Source: Primula veris (lineage: Eukaryota; Streptophyta; Magnoliopsida; Ericales; Primulaceae). From it: a DNA stretch of 64,000 nt. Shown here piece after piece: positions 63,501 through 64,000 of the stretch. The notes beneath the pieces were generated by a model, which searched no databases, was not told the DNA's origin, and saw only the letters and a list, made by a program, of their open reading frames with translations. A program made the translations under genes and the position numbers. Each line of letters starts with the position of its first letter. Positions within the stretch are counted from its first letter, which is position 1. The stretch spans positions 22,327,631 through 22,391,630 of the forward strand of contig OY821749.1 of the NCBI GenBank assembly GCA_963682055.1, given 5' to 3'.

Positions 63501-63798
63501 TTTAACTTAAATCTCCTTTTAAATTAGACAACTCATTTGATGAAAGTTACATGGTCAACAAAATAATTTAATTATTCACATCTTCTTACGAAGGGTAATT
63601 GAATAACTATTTAAACTGATACCACTTTAGAATATAAGGTCAAAGCCATTAAATCAATCTATCTAACATAAAAAACTGTCTCAATTAAATCTGTACCTGT
63701 TTAAACAGAACCCATCCAAATAAAGCATTATGCAGTCTCTGATTAATTCCTAACACAGGCCAAGTCAACTTGATCAACTTTAGGATTTCATCAGTTTC
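54561..63798 (-). CDS. Plant unc-13/MUN-domain (DUF810) protein, C-terminal part (5' end beyond right edge)
   Basis: Related to PATROL1-type MUN proteins, which act in membrane traffic; the cargo here is unknown. Exons placed in transcript order: 63798-63697, 63368-63138, 62917-62837, about 62335-62254, 62168-61983, 61501-61346, 60974-60882, 60221-60150, 59957-59840, 59052-58880, 58128-58055, 57899-57854, 57549-57375, 56392-56286, 56169-56092, 56020-55925, 55513-55418, 55239-55056, 54709-54561 (stop 54563-54561). Phases agree at every junction except 62837/62335, where a donor or a small exon is unresolved. Marks in order: KLTWPVLGINQRLHNALFGW, VWDYAFDESGEI, WIIAQHERILDWTTRVFDLE, CVPSLTRYEE, LCEFTGARVAFWDLR, VLLDGGPSRAFSISD, AEGEGLPRSLVE, LRILCHKKDRDASNFLKRHY and the basic tail SIKKKLLEATS. 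No in-frame stop seen, so it looks functional. Confidence 0.9.
59185..59420. repeat. Probable MITE relic in a MUN-gene intron
   Basis: The words GGTCCCTACACTTTGGTCCC, TTTTTGTCCCTATACTTTTG and TTTTTGGTCCTTAAACCTAA are typical of a widespread plant MITE type with 'ggtccctatacttt' text. They fall between exons 59957-59840 and 59052-58880. Termini were not defined. Confidence 0.35.
61590..61890. repeat. Probable transposon-derived block in a MUN-gene intron
   Basis: The stretch with AACCTAACGCCATCTACTAT, GAGCAAATAACCCCC and ACCACAAATGCAC looks unlike the surrounding intron and has the wording of short plant MITEs. Placed between exons 62168-61983 and 61501-61346; borders are approximate. Confidence 0.25.
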
Positions 63799-64000
63799 CT
63801 ATAAAAAGAAGACAAATTTAGCTTTTGAATCATCTGGCACATGTAAACAGATTTAACTGAGGGCTATCATCAGTTATTATCCCTGAAGATTGGCTTATTA
63901 TCAATAAACACCCATTAATTTCAGTTTCAACTAATTAGTTATTTTTGTTTTAATTGAGGTCGATTTAGACATTTTCATACTAAAAATGAAATATAGAAAC

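Overview
This is a stretch of plant nuclear DNA. It is AT-rich, its genes carry many GT-AG introns, the dinucleotide microsatellites are long, and the transposons are typical of plants (copia, LINE, MITE and probable Helitron). The gene set (MBD13-like protein, R1R2R3-MYB, UDP-glucose 4-epimerase, RH47-type helicase, UGT73-like glycosyltransferase, plant MUN/DUF810 protein) indicates a eudicot. An asterid or saponin-making lineage is only a guess. I see no rRNA, tRNA or CRISPR array.

Left part (1-31.9 kb) is ordinary gene space. It holds the 3' part of a gene with repeated methyl-CpG-binding-like domains (+, 217-4702) and a complete MYB3R gene (+, CDS 10541-14421) with a 2.1-kb leader intron built of a degenerate tandem repeat. 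A long intergenic stretch follows, then a complete nine-exon UDP-glucose 4-epimerase gene (+, 21264-25594). It converges on an intronless mitochondrial-type DEAD-box helicase gene (-, 28278-26623).

Middle part (31.9-53.4 kb) is a nested transposon zone around a glycosyltransferase. A very young copia element (32768-40110, 5-bp target duplication, LTRs differing by about 1 bp) sits inside an older dispersed repeat whose other copy is at about 18-19.2 kb. The element has lost its integrase core and most of its reverse transcriptase, yet its two reading frames stay open apart from one TGA. Next comes a three-exon UGT gene (41161-44428) whose PSPG box ends in His instead of Gln. Downstream are a copy of the helicase 3' flank, an inverted duplication, a decayed relative of the copia element with an extra 3' ORF, a 5'-truncated LINE, and a truncated, frameshifted second copy of the last UGT exon (52534-53427).

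Right part (54.6-64 kb) is one large minus-strand gene for a plant unc-13/MUN-domain (DUF810) protein. I placed 19 coding exons; its N-terminal part lies beyond the right edge.

The genes are not an operon or obvious cluster: epimerase (UDP-Gal supply) and a possible UDP-Gal-using UGT are 16 kb apart, which is suggestive at most. I found no convincing new multi-gene system. The most unusual signals are the young defective copia element, the short palindromic motif spread through all parts of that family, and the UGT duplication with its His44 PSPG box.
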